The notes under the pieces: model-generated
What the model was told of the DNA's origin: nothing
The model's input: only the letters and a program-made list of their open reading frames with translations
Databases searched by the model: none
Origin: Microbacterium rhizomatis
Lineage (GTDB): Bacteria > Actinomycetota > Actinomycetes > Actinomycetales > Microbacteriaceae
NCBI RefSeq assembly: GCF_008710745.1
Contig: NZ_VYSA01000003.1
Location: forward strand, 248,001-312,000
Direction: 5' to 3'
DNA length: 64,000 bases
Program-made: the position numbers and the translations under genes
In this document: in pieces, positions 50,751-59,137 of the stretch
Numbering within the stretch: position 1 is the stretch's first letter
How the letters are laid out: every line of letters begins with the position of its first letter

Positions 50751-51404
50751 CTACCGCACGCGTTTGATGGCGCTCTTCATGACTCTGCACCCGTCCTGCA
50801 GGCCGGGCTTGCGTGTGAGCAGCGCCCGGATCGACTCCCGCGAGTCGTCGGCCGTGACGCTGTAGCGGGCCTGGAACCAAGAGCCGGCGCGTGCAGGAAA
50901 GCGGTCGCTGGAGTAGACCGTCGAGTACCCGGCGCCCTTGAGCCGCTGGACGAGGAGCCGGTCGTAGCGGCCGAGGGGCATGGCGGCTTCGACCACGCGC
51001 TCTCCGCTCGCCTCCGATAGGACCGCGCGGGCATCGACGAGCTCTCGCCGTGCGTCGTCGTTGCTCATCCCGCGCCACGGGATGTGCTCCCACCCGTGGC
51101 TGCCGATCTGCATTCCGGCGCTGCGCAGCAGACGCAGATCCGACGGGCTGAGGCTGGACGAGTCCTGCAGGCGCCCGGCGAGCGCGAAGAATGTGCCGCG
51201 GATGCCGCGCTCCTGCATCGCCGGAAGCGCGAGCGCGACGTCCGACACGTTGCCGTCGTCGAAGCTGACTCTGACGTCGTCGCGTCCGGCGATCTCGTCG
51301 AGGATGCGCAGGAAGTGCGACTCGCGCACCCAGTAGCGCGCCTCGCCCTCCTCGCGTTCGCGGACGCACGTCCCGATGCCGTGGAAGCAGATGTTGCGGA
51401 TCAC
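50751..51404 (-). CDS. Polysaccharide deacetylase (NodB-like)
   Basis: 217 residues from the GTG that overlaps the GT2 stop (GTGA). NodB motifs: F-H-G-I-G near the start, V-S-F-D-D-G-N near 48 with the catalytic and metal Asp pair, and S-H-G-W-E-H near 103 with the H-x3-H zinc ligands. A late R-Y-D segment replaces the usual motif 3. No signal peptide is evident, so it may act on lipid-linked intermediates inside the cell. Deacetylation of GlcNAc-type residues is likely. Confidence 0.88.
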   Translation of the reverse strand: MIRNICFHGIGTCVREREEGEARYWVRESHFLRILDEIAGRDDVRVSFDDGNVSDVALALPAMQERGIRGTFFALAGRLQDSSSLSPSDLRLLRSAGMQIGSHGWEHIPWRGMSNDDARRELVDARAVLSEASGERVVEAAMPLGRYDRLLVQRLKGAGYSTVYSSDRFPARAGSWFQARYSVTADDSRESIRALLTRKPGLQDGCRVMKSAIKRVR

Positions 51405-52339
51405 GCGGGACTTCTCCGTCCGACCGTGGCGGCGCGCTCGCGTGTGCTTTCGTCCCTGCCCCAGGCGGCCTGGCCTGTGCCGGCGCGCCGTGCCCGGCGC
51501 GAGGCGACCAGGGTGATCGTCGCGTAGGCGACGGCCGCGGCCCAGAGCTTGGGGTGGGGAAGCGCGACGCGCAGCCATGCCCGGCGATCGGCGGGACGCA
51601 CATCCAGATCGATCTCACCCGCCGCGGCGGCGGCGCGCATCTGGGCGTTGCCGCGGCGCACGCGCACGAGCCGGTTCAGCAGCTCGCGGGTCGTGTACGG
51701 CGCCTCCACGACGACGGTGACGTCGTCGACCTGCGCCTTCTCGGACTCGTCGAACTGCGAATCGAGGAAGAGATCGTCGGCGACCATCGCGGGGAACGCG
51801 CCGAAGCGACTCCGGCCCTCGGCCGAGAGCACGATGAGCCCGCGTCCGAAGAGGCCGGCGCGGAACGCGGGCAGGCGCTCGTTGATCGAGAAGTAGGCGC
51901 GCACGGGCCACTGCCGTCCCGCCGTCTCGAGACGCCGAGCCGGGACGACGGCCGCGACGCTGGGCTCGACGGCGAGTCGCCGCACGAGGGCCGCGACACC
52001 GCCGTCGGGGACGACGATGTCGGCGTCGAGGTAGATGCGCGTCGAGCTCGGCGCGACGGCGTCGCCCGCGTTGAGGGCTCCGGCCTTGCCGGGCTCGACG
52101 CGGTCGATCACTGTCACGCCGTAGTCGGATGCCACGTCGGCGGTGCGGTCGGAGCATCCGTTGGCGACGACGATGATGTCTCCGGCCCGCACGTCCTGGC
52201 CGAGGAGCGCCTCGAGGCAGGCGCCGATCACGCGCTCCTCATTGTGGGCGGCGATCACGAACGTCGGGCGCGCGTGAACATCGCGTGCGGCCGTGGCGGC
52301 ACGGTTCACGGCAGAGTCCGGCAGTGTGGCGTGCGACAC
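51401..52339 (-). CDS. GT2 family glycosyltransferase
   Basis: 312 residues. F-V-I-A-A-H-N-E-E near residue 26, the V-V-A-N-G-C-S-D-R segment near 55, Y-L-D-A-D near 104 as the D-x-D region. The C-terminus has a hydrophobic segment near 265-285 and a basic tail. It is 3 nt after the GT4 at 52343 and overlaps the deacetylase, forming a minus-strand operon with the sugar transferase. Confidence 0.88.
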   Translation of the reverse strand: MSHATLPDSAVNRAATAARDVHARPTFVIAAHNEERVIGACLEALLGQDVRAGDIIVVANGCSDRTADVASDYGVTVIDRVEPGKAGALNAGDAVAPSSTRIYLDADIVVPDGGVAALVRRLAVEPSVAAVVPARRLETAGRQWPVRAYFSINERLPAFRAGLFGRGLIVLSAEGRSRFGAFPAMVADDLFLDSQFDESEKAQVDDVTVVVEAPYTTRELLNRLVRVRRGNAQMRAAAAAGEIDLDVRPADRRAWLRVALPHPKLWAAAVAYATITLVASRRARRAGTGQAAWGRDESTRERAATVGRRSPA

Positions 52340-52342
52340 GGT

Positions 52343-53782
52343 TCAGTACGCGGCTTCCGTGCGGTGGACCGAGCCCGCGTGGGAGGCAGCGCCCACCGGT
52401 GACGCGACGCCGACGAGTTCGATCTGTGCGTGGTCGCGGGCGATGAGGTAACTGTAGAACGCGCGGTCGTCGGTGAGGTCGACGTAGCGCCGTCCCTGCG
52501 GGTCGACCGCGGGCAGGACCGGCGTGGTCGGCACGGCGGGCACGTCCACGTGGTGACCGGTGAGCTCGTCGAACACGCCGACGTAGGCCTCGGCCTGCGG
52601 GCGCCAGTCCATGATCTCGTGGGCGCGCTTGCGGGCCGCCCGTCCGAGCCGGGCACGCAGCACCGGGTCGTCGATGAGTCGCTCGACCTCGTCGACGAAC
52701 GCCGAGAAGTCGCCCGAGGGCGCGTACAGCACCGTGTTGTCGCCGGAGACGACGGTCTCGGCGAGGTCGAACGCCACGGACGGCAGCGCGTAGGCCATGT
52801 ACTCCATGGTCTTGTTCATCGTCGACACGTCGTTGAGGGGCGTGCGCGGATCGGGGCACAGGCCGATGTCGCTGCGGCTGAGGTGCTCCGCCATCTGCAC
52901 GCGGTCGACGCGGCCGGTGAACGTGACGAAATCGTCCAGATGCAGGGCGGTCGCCTCGGCCTTGAGGCTCTCCAGGCAGTCTCCGAATCCGAGCAGCGTC
53001 GCGGTGACATTCGTCCGACCGCGGCGGTGGACCAGCTCATCCACGACGTGGAGCACCTGATCGACGCCGTCCTGCGGGCCCATGATGCCGACGTAGACAA
53101 GGTTCACGGTGTCGGCGGGGCGCGGGTGCTCGGGGTAGATCGGGCGCATCTGCTCGGTGTCGGGGCCGCTGCGCACGACGGTCACCTCGCTCGCATCCCG
53201 ATCGCCGCGGCGTACGGCGATCGCCTTGTAGGACTCGTTCGTCGAGATGATCCGGTCAGCCGTGCGGAACGAGCGTCGCTCGAGCCAGAGCAGCGCGCGG
53301 TACTCGAGCTTCTTCAGGAAGCCCTCGGGCTCGCCGAAACGGGAGCGGAACAGCTCGGGGTTGAGGTCGTGGTGGTCGAAGACGAACTTCACGCCGGCGA
53401 TCCGCCACAGGAGCGCCAGGAGCCAGTACGTGTCCGGCGGGTTGCAGGCCTGCATGACGTCGAAGCGACCACTGCGGCGACGAACGGCGAGGCTGAGCCA
53501 TGCGGTGCGCACCCAGCTGTACGCGAACTCCCACGCGAACCCGGCGAGCCCCTCCGCCTCCGGGGCGGGCTTGTACTTGTAGATGTCGACGCCGTCGAGG
53601 TGCTCGAATGCGGCATCGCCCGGACCCAGGGGGCAGATGACGCTCACCTGGTAGCCGCGGGTCACCAGCGTCTGGCATTCCAGCCAGACGCGGCGGTCGA
53701 GCGGCACCGGAAGGTTCTGCACGATGATCAGGACGTGCGGACGGCTGTGCGTGGTCGAGTCGTGTGGTTCGCGGCGGGCCAT
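52343..53782 (-). CDS. GT4 family glycosyltransferase with C-terminal extension
   Basis: 479 residues. GT-B fold with an acceptor domain starting V-L-I-I-V-Q-N-L-P-V-P-L-D-R-R-V-W near 17, F-D-H-H-D-L-N-P near 135, and a C-terminal donor domain with V-Y-V-G-I-M-G near 240 and D-V-S-T-M-N-K-T-M-E-Y-M-A near 336. About 60 residues after the normal end of the fold contain P-R-Q-G-R-R-Y-V-D-L-T-D-like sequence of unknown role. ATG 53782 is chosen over 53788 because AGGAG lies 7 nt before it. Confidence 0.88.
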   Translation of the reverse strand: MARREPHDSTTHSRPHVLIIVQNLPVPLDRRVWLECQTLVTRGYQVSVICPLGPGDAAFEHLDGVDIYKYKPAPEAEGLAGFAWEFAYSWVRTAWLSLAVRRRSGRFDVMQACNPPDTYWLLALLWRIAGVKFVFDHHDLNPELFRSRFGEPEGFLKKLEYRALLWLERRSFRTADRIISTNESYKAIAVRRGDRDASEVTVVRSGPDTEQMRPIYPEHPRPADTVNLVYVGIMGPQDGVDQVLHVVDELVHRRGRTNVTATLLGFGDCLESLKAEATALHLDDFVTFTGRVDRVQMAEHLSRSDIGLCPDPRTPLNDVSTMNKTMEYMAYALPSVAFDLAETVVSGDNTVLYAPSGDFSAFVDEVERLIDDPVLRARLGRAARKRAHEIMDWRPQAEAYVGVFDELTGHHVDVPAVPTTPVLPAVDPQGRRYVDLTDDRAFYSYLIARDHAQIELVGVASPVGAASHAGSVHRTEAAY

Positions 53783-53974
53783 GCTCATGCTCCTGTGCGT
53801 AGGTACGTCGTGCGGAACGCGCGAGCGGATGCTGCGTCGTTTCGGTGAGAGGAGGGATCCACGGCCGGGGCGATCGGCGTGGGACACGCCGTTGAAAGGG
53901 CGCCGCCGACACAAATGGGGGGTACCGCGGCCGTGGATCCGGTCTGTAGGGCGGAGTCGGTGCTCCGAGTCATG

Positions 53975-55534
53975 TCAGTACGCGCCCTTGGGGCGGATCA
54001 TGACCTGCGCCGTGCGCCACATGATCATGAGATCGGTCATGATCGACCAGTTCTCGACGTACCGCAGGTCGAGGCGAACGCTCTCGTCCCACGAGAGGTC
54101 GCTGCGTCCGCTCACCTGCCAGAGACCGGTGATGCCCGGCTTGATGTAGAGGCGCCGATACACGGTGCCGTTGTAGGCGGTGACCTCGCGGGGGAGCGGC
54201 GGGCGCGGGCCCACAACACTCATGTCGCCGACGAGGACGTTCCAGAACTGCGGGAGCTCGTCCAGTGACAGCTTGCGCAGGATGCCGCCGATCCTCGTGA
54301 TGCGCGGGTCGTGCTTGAGCTTGAAGAGCGGGCCCGCTCCCTCGTTCGCCGTCTGCAGTGCGGCGAGCTCGGCCTCGGCGGTGATGCGCATCGTGCGGAA
54401 CTTGAGGATCGAGAACTCCTCGCCGTTGCGGCCGATCCGCGTCTGGCGGAAGAACACCGGACCGCGATCGTCGAGCTTGATGAGCACGGCGACCACGGCC
54501 GTCACCAGCGCGGTCGGGATCAGCGCGAGGCTCGCGAAGAGGATGTCGGTCGCGCGCTTGAGCACGTGCTTGCTCCCCTCGAACTCCGGGATGCGCACGT
54601 GGATGAGCGGCAGACCGTCGATCGGGCGCAGCGAGATGCGCGGCCCGGCCACATCCGCGAGGCGGCTCGAGAGGATGAGCTCGGCGGCGGTGCCCTCCAG
54701 CTGCCAGCTGAGCTGCTTGATGTAGTCCGGATCGTCCGTGGGACGACTGGCGACGATGACCGAGTCCGCGCCCAGCTGACGTGCGTGGGAGGCCACGGTG
54801 TTGGTGCTGCCGAGCACGGGGTGGCGGCGCCCGTCGATGATGAGGTCCGACGCCGAGTCGCCGTCATCGGTGGCTACACCGACGACGAGGTGGCCGTGGG
54901 CCCCGCTGCCCTGCAGCGTCCGGATGACGTACTCGACGTCGTCGCGCGTGCCGGCCACGATGGTGCGGGCCGCGTAGCGTCCGGCGCGACGCTGCGCGCC
55001 GAGCCAGCGCCGCCACGACCAGCGGCCCACCAGCAGGGCGAGGAGCCCCGCCGGGAGGGCGATCATGAGCTGCACGCGCGTGCCGGGTGTCTCGAAGAGC
55101 AGGAAAAGGATCGCGACGAGGCCGAAGGCGAGACCGGTCGAGTGCGCCACGCGCTTGTACTCCGTGGCGCCGGACCCGACGACCCTCGCATCGCGCGTGT
55201 GGAAGGCCCCGAGCATCACGAGCCAGGAGGCGGCGGTGAGTGCGGGAATGCCGGCGGTGGCGACGACGCCCACCGGCCCGAGGGGGTTCAGCATCACGTT
55301 GACGAACTGCGCTGCCGCCGTCACGGCGAGGACGATCAAGGCGTCCGTGACGAAGAGGCGACGCGCGTACCGCCGCTCCCACAGCCGGCGCAACTCCACC
55401 GCCGGCTGTGGGAACGGGGCGACGGACGTCGTGAGGCGAGGCTCGGATACTGCTCGTGCCCCAGACACGAGTCGGGACGGTGCGAGGGCGTCGAACGCTC
55501 CCCGTACCGTCGTCGGCGCATCGATCGCCGTCAT
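53975..55534 (-). CDS. Polyprenyl glycosylphosphotransferase (initiating sugar transferase)
   Basis: 519 residues. Four hydrophobic segments (about 45-150), a CoA-binding-like cytoplasmic region (about 155-310) and the C-terminal bacterial sugar transferase domain: K-R-A-T-D-I-L-F near 326, P-V-F-F-R-Q-T-R-I-G near 356, L-K-F-R-T-M near 379, S-L-D-E-L-P-Q near 423, and P-G-I-T-G-L-W near 470. It transfers a sugar-1-phosphate to undecaprenyl phosphate, starting repeat-unit assembly. ATG 55534 is preferred to 55606, whose first 24 codons look non-coding. Its upstream region carries the CTGGGGA array. Confidence 0.92.
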   Translation of the reverse strand: MTAIDAPTTVRGAFDALAPSRLVSGARAVSEPRLTTSVAPFPQPAVELRRLWERRYARRLFVTDALIVLAVTAAAQFVNVMLNPLGPVGVVATAGIPALTAASWLVMLGAFHTRDARVVGSGATEYKRVAHSTGLAFGLVAILFLLFETPGTRVQLMIALPAGLLALLVGRWSWRRWLGAQRRAGRYAARTIVAGTRDDVEYVIRTLQGSGAHGHLVVGVATDDGDSASDLIIDGRRHPVLGSTNTVASHARQLGADSVIVASRPTDDPDYIKQLSWQLEGTAAELILSSRLADVAGPRISLRPIDGLPLIHVRIPEFEGSKHVLKRATDILFASLALIPTALVTAVVAVLIKLDDRGPVFFRQTRIGRNGEEFSILKFRTMRITAEAELAALQTANEGAGPLFKLKHDPRITRIGGILRKLSLDELPQFWNVLVGDMSVVGPRPPLPREVTAYNGTVYRRLYIKPGITGLWQVSGRSDLSWDESVRLDLRYVENWSIMTDLMIMWRTAQVMIRPKGAY

Positions 55535-55570
55535 CGTTCGCTTGCGGTTGACCGCACGCGCGCAGACGCG

Positions 55571-55654
55571 TCCCCAGACGTCATGACATTCCCCAGAAAT
55601 GCACATTGACGAGCAAAGCTCGCCACTTCCCCAGTTTGGCTAATCGGTCCCCAG
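55571..55654 (-). promoter_or_regulatory. Array of four CTGGGGA heptamers upstream of the sugar transferase
   Basis: On the minus strand CTGGGGA occurs at 55571-55577, 55590-55596, 55628-55634 and 55648-55654, with start-to-start spacings of 19, 38 and 20 nt, roughly multiples of two helical turns. They lie 37-120 nt before the sugar transferase ATG. This looks like a set of operator half-sites for an oligomeric regulator. I do not recognise the regulator. Confidence 0.5.
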
Positions 55655-55661
55655 ACCGATT

Positions 55662-55683
55662 CGGAGACGACCCCTCGTCTCCG
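55662..55683. terminator. Hairpin between deacetylase and sugar transferase genes
   Basis: CGGAGACGA (55662-55670) pairs perfectly with TCGTCTCCG (55675-55683) across a CCCC loop. A second hairpin ATCGGT/ACCGAT lies at about 55643-55660. They may end the deacetylase transcript or form part of the sugar transferase leader. No T tract follows. Confidence 0.45.
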
Positions 55684-55744
55684 CCGCAGTCACTCTATCC
55701 CGCCGATCCCCGAAAAGGAAAGTGCGAGTTTGCCCTGTGTCCGC

Positions 55745-55797
55745 AATCACCCGGGTCTGTGGCCGAATCACCCGGGTCTGTGGCCGAATCACCCGGG
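55745..55797. repeat. 21-bp tandem repeat, about 2.5 copies
   Basis: The unit AATCACCCGGGTCTGTGGCC plus G occurs at 55745-55765 and 55766-55786, with a third partial copy (AATCACCCGGG) at 55787-55797. It ends next to the stop codon of the deacetylase gene. Each unit contains the palindrome ACCCGGGT (the last copy is cut inside it). Confidence 0.9.
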
Positions 55798-55800
55798 GAT

Positions 55801-56970
55801 TCAGCCGATCGCGCTGATCAGAGCATCCACTCCCATGCCGTAGTTGATCCGCTGCACAGGAAGGGCGAGCTTGTCGGTGCCGATCGTGACGTAGCCCGGT
55901 TCGATCGTGCGCCCCATCTCGAAGCCGGCCTCTCTGACGCCTTCTTTCGTGACGTCGTTGTAATGGCCGAAGGGGTAGGCCACCACCTCTTTCGCGCCGA
56001 GGATCGCAGCCGACTTCTCGAGGTCGGCCGCGATGTCGGCGGCGGACGAGTTGACCATCAGGCCCTTGCCGTTGGCGCCCGCACGGTGCATGTCGTGCGT
56101 GTGGGAGCGCTGCTGGATGTACGGGGACGGCGAGGGACCGGTGCCGTCGACCGTGATGCAGAATGCGGTGGTGAGCAGCTTCTTCTCGATGGAGATGGGC
56201 ATCGCCAGCTGCAGCCAGGAGACGTCGCAGTCGTCGTCGGTGATGATGACGGAGTGATTCGGGAGCGAGAGTCTGCCGTCGATGAAAGCGGCCAGTTCGG
56301 GCCAGGTGGGCAGATAGAAGCCGTTCGAGGCGATGTAGTCCATCTGCGCCTCGAAGTCGCCGATGTAGGCGTAGTTGCCGCGCAGCCAGCCGGTGACGCC
56401 GTTCGGATCGGACGTGAACTGGTGGTACATCAGGATGGGGATCCGGGTGTTGTCGGCGACGTTCTGCTCCGGCGTCTTCCACGCCGCGGTGAGGGTGATC
56501 TCGCGATCCACGCACGTCACCGCGTGCGCGCCGTTCACCCGCGCCGACGCGGTGAACGACGCGGCATCCTGCGGCGTCGAATACCACCCGGCGAACACCA
56601 TTCCCGCGCGTGAGGGGATCGGCAGATGCTGATAGAGGGTGCCCTGCGACTCCAGAACGGGCGGGTCGGTGACGCCGTCGCCGCGGAAGGTGACCGCGCA
56701 AACAGCCGGGTCGCTCGTCTGCGCCAGCAGCTTCTCGGCCGGCGAGAGGGGCGGCGGAGTGGGTGCTGGCCCCTGCGTGGGCGTCGAGGTCGGCACAGCG
56801 TTCGCGGCGGGATCGATCGGGTTCGACGGCGTCGTGCGCGGCAGCAGGACGAGGCCGATGACGGCGACGACGGCGATGATCGCCACGGCGCTGGCCACGG
56901 CGGCGAGCGCACGTCGCCTCCGCCGCACGCGGGCCGACGGCCGATAGCGCGTGTGCCTCGCAGATGCCAT
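55801..56970 (-). CDS. Membrane-anchored polysaccharide deacetylase (NodB-like)
   Basis: 389 residues from the ATG at 56970 (GGACGAGG upstream). A basic N-terminus, one membrane segment (about 22-45), a Pro/Thr-rich stalk (about 50-75), then an extracytoplasmic region ending in a NodB domain: I-P-I-L-M-Y-H-Q-F near 180, V-I-I-T-D-D-D-C-D near 241 (a variant of T-F-D-D-G), a His cluster S-H-T-H-D-M-H near 290 and Y-P-F-G-H-Y-N near 338. It should deacetylate wall or surface glycans outside the cell. Confidence 0.86.
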   Translation of the reverse strand: MASARHTRYRPSARVRRRRRALAAVASAVAIIAVVAVIGLVLLPRTTPSNPIDPAANAVPTSTPTQGPAPTPPPLSPAEKLLAQTSDPAVCAVTFRGDGVTDPPVLESQGTLYQHLPIPSRAGMVFAGWYSTPQDAASFTASARVNGAHAVTCVDREITLTAAWKTPEQNVADNTRIPILMYHQFTSDPNGVTGWLRGNYAYIGDFEAQMDYIASNGFYLPTWPELAAFIDGRLSLPNHSVIITDDDCDVSWLQLAMPISIEKKLLTTAFCITVDGTGPSPSPYIQQRSHTHDMHRAGANGKGLMVNSSAADIAADLEKSAAILGAKEVVAYPFGHYNDVTKEGVREAGFEMGRTIEPGYVTIGTDKLALPVQRINYGMGVDALISAIG

Positions 56971-57080
56971 CCTCGTCCCCCATCGATCCGCCCCCAGGCG
57001 GACCGATTCTGATCTTACGAGCAGACCTCGCTGCCGCGCGGGAGGCTGTGGAGAACGGCCCGTCATAGGGGAGGCCTCGC

Positions 57081-57086
57081 TACGCT
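57081..57086 (+). promoter_or_regulatory. Candidate -10 hexamer TACGCT, leaderless start
   Basis: TACGCT lies 7 nt before the ATG at 57094 and no Shine-Dalgarno is present between them. Confidence 0.5.
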
Positions 57087-57093
57087 GTGGCTC

Positions 57094-57615
57094 ATGACAA
57101 CACTGGTTCTGACGATCGTCGGCGACGACCGCCACGGTCTCGTGGCGGCTGTGGCGGACGCCGTCGATGCCCACGGTGGCAACTGGGAGAACAGTCAGCT
57201 CGCTGAGCTCGCCGGGGTGTTCGCGGGCATCGTCGAGGTCGCTGTGCCCGACGATCGCGTGGACGAGCTGCGGGCCGCCCTTCGCGGCATGGACGGGCTC
57301 CTGAACATCACCGCTCACCCGAGCAGCGCGGCAGCCGCTCGCGAGCGCGAGGCGTCCGCGAGGCATTTCGGCTTCCGCGTGCTCGGCAACGACCGGCCGG
57401 GAATCGTCCGCGAGGTCTCATCGACGCTCAGCGCTCAGGGCGTGAGCATCGATCGGCTGACCACGGAGACGCGCGACGCGGCCATGTCCGGCGGGCGCCT
57501 GTTCGAGGCGACGATCGCCGCCCGAGTTCCGCCCACCGTCGACATCGACGCGGTGCAGGCCGCGCTGGAGCGGCTCGCCACCGAGATCCAGGTCGACGTC
57601 ACGGTCGGCGACTGA
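57094..57615 (+). CDS. Tandem ACT-domain protein (GcvR-like)
   Basis: 173 residues with two ACT domains: T-L-V-L-T-I-V-G-D-D-R-H-G-L-V near the start and F-R-V-L-G-N-D-R-P-G-I-V-R-E-V near 92. This is the layout of the glycine cleavage system regulator GcvR and related ligand-binding proteins. The protein lacks a DNA-binding domain, so it would act through a partner or as an amino-acid sensor. It is monocistronic and apparently leaderless. Confidence 0.82.
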   Translation: MTTLVLTIVGDDRHGLVAAVADAVDAHGGNWENSQLAELAGVFAGIVEVAVPDDRVDELRAALRGMDGLLNITAHPSSAAAAREREASARHFGFRVLGNDRPGIVREVSSTLSAQGVSIDRLTTETRDAAMSGGRLFEATIAARVPPTVDIDAVQAALERLATEIQVDVTVGD

Positions 57616-57697
57616 TCCCGGCATCCCCTGACGGCCCGCACTTCTTCCGAACGCGATACCGAGGCGGGGACAGACGCAGTCGAAAGGCGGACACGCG

Positions 57698-58294
57698 ATG
57701 ACCAAGACGAGGTTGGAAGCGTTCAGTGACGGCGTCCTCGCGGTGGCGATCACGCTTCTCGTTCTGGATCTGCGCCTCGAACCGGAGCAGAGCGGGGGGC
57801 TGCTGGATCAGCTCGTCGCTGCGTGGCCGTCTTTCGCGGCCTACGTGGTGAGCTTCCTGGTCATCGGGGTGATCTGGGTCAACCACCATTCGATCTTCCG
57901 CCTCGCCACGACCGTCGACAGGCCGCTGTTGTTCTGGAACCTCATTCTGTTGATGTTCGTCACGACCATCCCGTTCACCACCGCAACCCTCGCCGGTGCC
58001 CTCGCTGAGGACAGCCCCGCGGATATCCGGGTCGCGGCCGTCCTGTACGGCGCGGTCTCCACCGGTTTCGCGGTCGCCTTCACCCTCGTCTACGGCCGGA
58101 TCACCCTTGCCCTCGTCCGAGCTGGCTCGATGCCCGGGGCCGCACGCCGCAGCGCACTCATCCGCTTCGGCGCGGGGACTCTCTTCTACCCGCTGCTCAC
58201 CGTCGTCGGGGTCATCAATGCGCCCGCCATGCTCGTCGGGTTCGCCGCCCTCAGCGTCTTCTACCTGTTCAATCAGACGGGCGCGCGAGAGTGA
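57698..58294 (+). CDS. TMEM175-family (DUF1211) potassium channel-like protein
   Basis: 198 residues with six hydrophobic segments. The family motif R-L-E-A-F-S-D-G is at residues 5-12 in the first membrane helix, and W-V-N-H-H-S-I-F near 65 is also characteristic. Bacterial members form tetrameric K+-selective channels. AAAGGCGG precedes the ATG. Nothing in the neighbourhood indicates a specific role. Confidence 0.87.
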   Translation: MTKTRLEAFSDGVLAVAITLLVLDLRLEPEQSGGLLDQLVAAWPSFAAYVVSFLVIGVIWVNHHSIFRLATTVDRPLLFWNLILLMFVTTIPFTTATLAGALAEDSPADIRVAAVLYGAVSTGFAVAFTLVYGRITLALVRAGSMPGAARRSALIRFGAGTLFYPLLTVVGVINAPAMLVGFAALSVFYLFNQTGARE

Positions 58295-58360
58295 CGGTGC
58301 GACCGGGTGAAGGCGCCGGACGGGCAACGCTGAGGACGCGCATCGCCGGTCGATCCCACG

Positions 58361-59038
58361 CTACGCGCCCGCTGCGGCGGGCGGCAGTCCGGCCGCCGGC
58401 AGGATGATCTCATCGATCACCCTGATCATGAACTCACGGTTCACCGGCTCGCGGAGCATGAGGGTGCGGTAAGAGACCATCGCCGGACCGATGACGCAGA
58501 GAGTCTCGATGTCGCAGCCCGCCGGGATCTCGCCGCGAGCGACCGCGCGGGCGAAGATGATGCGATTGGCCGCGGCACGCGGCTCCACCAGAGCCTCACG
58601 AGCGGCCGTGGCGAGGTCGGGGTCGCGGGCGATCATCGAGACGATTCCCGCCATGACCTTGAGCTTGCGCTCGGACTCCTGGATCGTGGGCGACTTGACC
58701 ATGGCGATCAGGTCGCCGCGCAGGGTGCCCGTATCAGGCGGTGAGGTGAGGTCGCGGTCGTTGGACTTCATGCACGCGACCGCGTCGAGGACCAGCTCGG
58801 ACTTGGACGACCAGCGGCGATAGAGGGTGGCCTTGCCGGCTTTGGCGCGCGCGGCGACCATGTCGATCGTCATGCCGTCGTAGCCGGTCTCCGCCAGCAC
58901 TTCGAGAGCAGCATCGAGGATCTCAGGGTCGCGCGTGTGATCGCGTTTGCGCCCCAGCCGCGGCTTCGCGGTGTTCTCCGGGTCATCCTGGTCGAGAGTG
59001 TGCGAGTCGGGCGCCGTAGACAGGTCGATCTGCGTCAT
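58361..59038 (-). CDS. TetR-family transcriptional regulator
   Basis: 225 residues. The helix-turn-helix domain (about 32-80) contains I-L-D-A-A-L-E-V-L-A-E-T-G-Y-D-G and K-A-G-K-A-T-L-Y-R-R-W-S-S-K, typical of TetR; the ligand domain ends with the P-A-A-G-L-P-like tail. It is divergent from a DHA2-type MFS exporter 99 nt away, the classic repressor/pump arrangement. GGAAGGAGG precedes the ATG. It probably represses both genes until an exported compound binds. Confidence 0.93.
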   Translation of the reverse strand: MTQIDLSTAPDSHTLDQDDPENTAKPRLGRKRDHTRDPEILDAALEVLAETGYDGMTIDMVAARAKAGKATLYRRWSSKSELVLDAVACMKSNDRDLTSPPDTGTLRGDLIAMVKSPTIQESERKLKVMAGIVSMIARDPDLATAAREALVEPRAAANRIIFARAVARGEIPAGCDIETLCVIGPAMVSYRTLMLREPVNREFMIRVIDEIILPAAGLPPAAAGA

Positions 59039-59137
59039 CGCAGCGGCCTCCTTCCGTCGTCGGCTCCACGTTACCAGCGGGTTAATTCCTGAACCATGTA
59101 GATCCGGAACTCCAGAGTACCGTATAGAGTGACGGTC
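59039..59137. promoter_or_regulatory. Divergent TetR/MFS promoter and operator region
   Basis: The 99-bp gap contains the imperfect palindrome GGTTAATTCCTGAACC (59080-59095), a reasonable TetR operator candidate, an ACCGT/ACGGT pair separated by 8 nt near 59119-59136, and the -10-like TAGAGT (59125-59130) for the MFS gene. The second pair overlaps this -10, so a bound repressor would block it. Candidate sites only. Confidence 0.45.
59125..59130 (+). promoter_or_regulatory. Candidate -10 hexamer TAGAGT, leaderless start
   Basis: TAGAGT ends 7 nt before ATG 59138. The GTG at 59129 would fall inside the hexamer, which argues for the ATG as the true start. Confidence 0.45.

Noticed and set aside
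55535..55606. 24-residue N-terminal extension of the sugar transferase
   Set aside because: It would pass through the CTGGGGA array and has no protein-like character or ribosome site.
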